Assembly (NCBI RefSeq): GCF_020731355.1
Contig: NZ_JAJFZK010000006.1
Coordinates: 124,001 to 188,000 of the forward strand
Origin: Bacillus sp. REN16
GTDB taxonomy: Bacteria; Bacillota; Bacilli; Bacillales; Bacillaceae_L
Direction of reading: 5' to 3'
DNA length: 64,000 bases
The translations under genes were made by a program, and so were the position numbers. The notes beneath the pieces were generated by a model. It was not told the DNA's origin. It worked only from the letters and a program-made list of their open reading frames with translations, and ran no database searches. Position 1 is the first letter of the stretch, and each line of letters opens with the position of its first letter. Shown here in pieces: positions 61,459 to 64,000 of this stretch.

Positions 61459-63021
61459 ATGGTTGAGTTAACAGGAAAGTCGTTAACTTTAGAAAAAGTC
61501 AAACAGATCTGCTATGACGATGAACAAGTAACGATTAGCAAAGAATCGCTTCGAAAAGTAGAACAAAGCCGGAATGCCGTGGAAAAAATTGTGGCTGATA
61601 AGAAGACGATCTACGGAATTAATACTGGCTTCGGTAAATTTAGTGATGTCATCATTGCCGATGAGGATGTAAATGACTTACAGCTCAATTTAATTCGCTC
61701 CCATGCCTGTGGTGTCGGCGATCCATTCCCTGAAGTTGTTTCACGAGCCATGGTTTTACTTCGGTTGAATGCACTTCTTAAAGGTTATTCCGGGATTCGT
61801 CCAGTCATTGCGGAAAGACTTGTAACTTTATTAAATATGAAAATACATCCAGTTATTCCACAGCAGGGTTCACTGGGGGCATCCGGAGATTTAGCACCAC
61901 TCTCACATTTAGCTCTTGTCCTGCTTGGGGATGGAAAAGTGTATTACAAGGGGCAGATATTCCCGACCAGGCAGGTTTTTGAAATAGAAGGCATTCAGCC
62001 AGTTGTCCTGCAGGCTAAAGAGGGTCTGGCACTGATTAACGGTACCCAAGCAATGACTGCAATGGGTGTTGTCAATTGGTTGGAAGCATCGCAACTTGCC
62101 TTACAAAGTGAAATGATTGCTGCCCTTACGCTTGAAGGACTTGAAGGAATCATTGATGCTTTCCATCCTGCTATACATGAGGTACGTGGATATCAACAGC
62201 AAATTGATGTGGCAAAACGGATTCGCGGGCTGCTATCTGGCAGCAAATTGATTACAAACCAAGGAGAAAAGCGGGTTCAGGATGCCTACTCCCTGCGTTG
62301 TATTCCCCAGGTACACGGTGCATCCTGGCAGGCATTAGACTATGTGAAGGAAAAACTAGAAATTGAGATAAACGCAGCCACTGATAATCCGTTAATTTTT
62401 GAAGATGGAAATTTGGTTATTTCAGGCGGAAATTTCCATGGGCAACCGATTGCCATTGCGATGGATTTTATGAAAATTGCCGTTGCTGAGTTTGGAAGTA
62501 TTTCCGAGCGTCGCATCGAAAGACTTGTGAACCCTCAGCTCAATGATTTGCCACCATTTTTAAGTGCCCAGCCAGGTTTACAATCTGGGGCAATGATTAT
62601 GCAATATGTTGCAGCATCACTCGTATCCGAAAATAAAACACTTGCGCATCCTGCAAGTGTAGACTCAATTCCGTCATCTGCCAACCAGGAGGACCATGTG
62701 AGTATGGGGACAATCGGCGCACGCCATGCCTACCAAATAATCCAAAATGTCCGAAGAGTTTTAGCGATTGAATGTATTTGTGCTTTGCAGGCAGTTGAAT
62801 ACCGTGGCACCGAAAAAATGGCGCATGCAACTCATGTGTTTTACGAGGAAGCAAGAAAAACAGTGCCTTCTATCATAGCGGATCGCGTGTTCTCTGAGGA
62901 TATTGAGAGGGTGACGGAATGGCTTAAAAAAAATAATCTAGTGTGGACAGCCAATCTATCGGATATAAATCTAGAAAAGGGGAATGAACCATGTCAATTC
63001 AAAACCGTGTCGATCATGTAA
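61459..63021 (+). CDS. hutH: Histidine ammonia-lyase
   Basis: A 520-residue enzyme converting L-histidine to urocanate and ammonia, first step of histidine use. ATG 61459 is 9 bases after AGGAGG; two earlier ATG codons (61450, 61453) are too near. The self-forming MIO cofactor comes from Ala141-Ser142-Gly143 in [22 protein letters not shown] and the C-terminal QEDHVSMG are present. The stop overlaps hutU by 31 bp. Length is close to B. subtilis HutH (~508). Confidence 0.97.
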   Translation: MVELTGKSLTLEKVKQICYDDEQVTISKESLRKVEQSRNAVEKIVADKKTIYGINTGFGKFSDVIIADEDVNDLQLNLIRSHACGVGDPFPEVVSRAMVLLRLNALLKGYSGIRPVIAERLVTLLNMKIHPVIPQQGSLGASGDLAPLSHLALVLLGDGKVYYKGQIFPTRQVFEIEGIQPVVLQAKEGLALINGTQAMTAMGVVNWLEASQLALQSEMIAALTLEGLEGIIDAFHPAIHEVRGYQQQIDVAKRIRGLLSGSKLITNQGEKRVQDAYSLRCIPQVHGASWQALDYVKEKLEIEINAATDNPLIFEDGNLVISGGNFHGQPIAIAMDFMKIAVAEFGSISERRIERLVNPQLNDLPPFLSAQPGLQSGAMIMQYVAASLVSENKTLAHPASVDSIPSSANQEDHVSMGTIGARHAYQIIQNVRRVLAIECICALQAVEYRGTEKMAHATHVFYEEARKTVPSIIADRVFSEDIERVTEWLKKNNLVWTANLSDINLEKGNEPCQFKTVSIM

Positions 63022-64000
63022 AAAAAGGTTTGGAGCTTGAGTGTAAAGGGTGGGAGCAGGAAGCCGCATTACGAATGTTATATAACAATTTAGATCCTGA
63101 GGTTGCGGAAAAACCAGAAGAGCTGGTCGTGTATGGAGGAATCGGAAAAGCTGCAAGGAATTGGGAAGCATTTGATGCCATCGTATCTACCCTGCGTCGT
63201 TTGGAAAATGATGAAACAATGCTAATTCAGTCTGGCAAACCCGTCGCAGTGTTTAAGACCCAAAGGGCGCACCACGTGTATTACTTTCAAATTCTGTTCT
63301 AGTTCCAAAATGGGCAAACTGGGAGCATTTTCATGAATTAGATAAGAAGGGCTTAATGATGTATGGCCAAATGACAGCAGGAAGCTGGATTTACATTGGT
63401 TCCCAAGGAATTTTACAAGGTACTTATGAAACATTTGCTGAAGTTGCACGTCAACATTTTGGCGGCTCATTAAAGGGAACAATTACCCTTACTGCTGGAT
63501 TAGGTGGAATGGGGGGCGCACAGACACTTGCTGTTACCATGAATGGTGGCGTATGTATAGCTGTGGATGTTGACAAATCCCGCATTCAAAAACGAATCGA
63601 AACAAAATATTGTGATAGAATGACAGATTCATTGGATGAAGCCATCAAATGGGCATTGGAAGCAAAACACAATGGTGTAGCCTTGTCGATTGGATTAATT
63701 GGAAATGCAGCGGAGATACATCATGAACTTTTATCCCGGAATATACAAATTGATGTGATGACTGATCAAACTTCCTCGCATGACCCGTTAAATGGATATG
63801 TGCCAGAAGGTTTTTCCATCGAAGAGGCAAACAAATTGCGTGTCAACGATCCGAAAAAATATGTTGAATTATCGACAGTATCAATGGCAAATCATGTTCG
63901 GGCAATGCTTGAATTCCAACGCAGAGGAACGGTGACTTTTGATTATGGAAACAATATTCGCCAAGTTGCAAAGGACGAAGGTGTCGATAATGCGTTCGAT
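62991..64000 (+). pseudogene. hutU: Urocanate hydratase, frameshifted and cut by the window end
   Basis: ATG 62991 after AAAGGGG begins a normal HutU ([34 protein letters not shown]). At about 63262 one base is missing: the read-out [13 protein letters not shown] stops at 63302, whereas the frame starting [16 protein letters not shown] (63266 onward) carries on, open and well conserved ([27 protein letters not shown]), to base 64000. Conversion of urocanate to imidazolone propionate would be lost if the shift is real; a sequencing error is as likely since the rest is intact. Confidence 0.85.

Overview
The window is chromosomal DNA from a low-GC, endospore-forming member of the Bacillaceae. 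This is inferred from strong AGGAGG-type ribosome sites, frequent TTG/GTG starts, a bacillithiol gene (bshB2), HutP-type control, a DesKR system and many Bacillus-specific families. The blocks yozE-yodN-yozD-deoD and yojF-bshB2-norM-yojN-yojO correspond to the B. subtilis yoj/yod neighbourhood, although the order and intervening genes differ. No rRNA, tRNA, prophage or CRISPR array was seen.

Layout. 1-5.5 kb: end of yozE, yodN, yozD, two very small basic/polar genes, deoD, and a membrane-anchored N-acyl-D-amino-acid-deacylase-like protein. 5.6-12.9 kb: an Fpg-type glycosylase, a stand-alone HPr, yojF-bshB2, an endonuclease IV family protein, a MATE exporter and the nanoRNase NrnB. 12.9-13.5 kb: a compact type I toxin-antitoxin locus followed by an intergenic repeat with terminal inverted repeats. 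13.5-20.9 kb: MoxR ATPase/VWA pair, cupredoxin, soluble histidine kinase, topoisomerase III. 20.9-30.2 kb looks like an accessory region: M6 metalloprotease, aminoglycoside 6-adenylyltransferase homologue, a 787-residue two-domain isoprenoid synthase, a Gly/Pro-rich protein, and a run of nucleotidyltransferase, methyltransferase (broken by TGA), HAD and VOC genes. It ends in a tandem array of 52-bp hairpin units.

30.2-40.9 kb: pepF, corA, an MFS exporter, a heterodimeric ABC exporter, a single-polypeptide ECF-sigma/zinc-anti-sigma/membrane/sensor fusion, and mntR with a highly structured leader. 40.9-52.3 kb: secreted HExxH protein, SDR, exoA, DedA, uppP, an S13 carboxypeptidase that appears to start at ATT, yceI behind a strong promoter with tandem operators, a CNNM/CBS protein, and a three-gene ABC importer. 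52.4-54.3 kb: a solitary TnpB-type element with a likely guide-RNA region. 54.4-64 kb: a small conserved protein, ppaC, a guanylate-kinase-like protein, the des-desK-desR cold-membrane system, orphan tatA, an aldo/keto reductase, and the hut operon (hutP, antiterminator, hutH, frameshifted hutU running off the window).

The best candidates for something not well described are the double-domain isoprenoid synthase (23959-26322), the sigma/anti-sigma fusion (38338-40320), the TnpB relative lacking a zinc ribbon with its downstream RNA (52557-54300), and the 52-bp hairpin array (29719-30140). All functional calls rest on reading the sequence and remembered family features; no database search was run.
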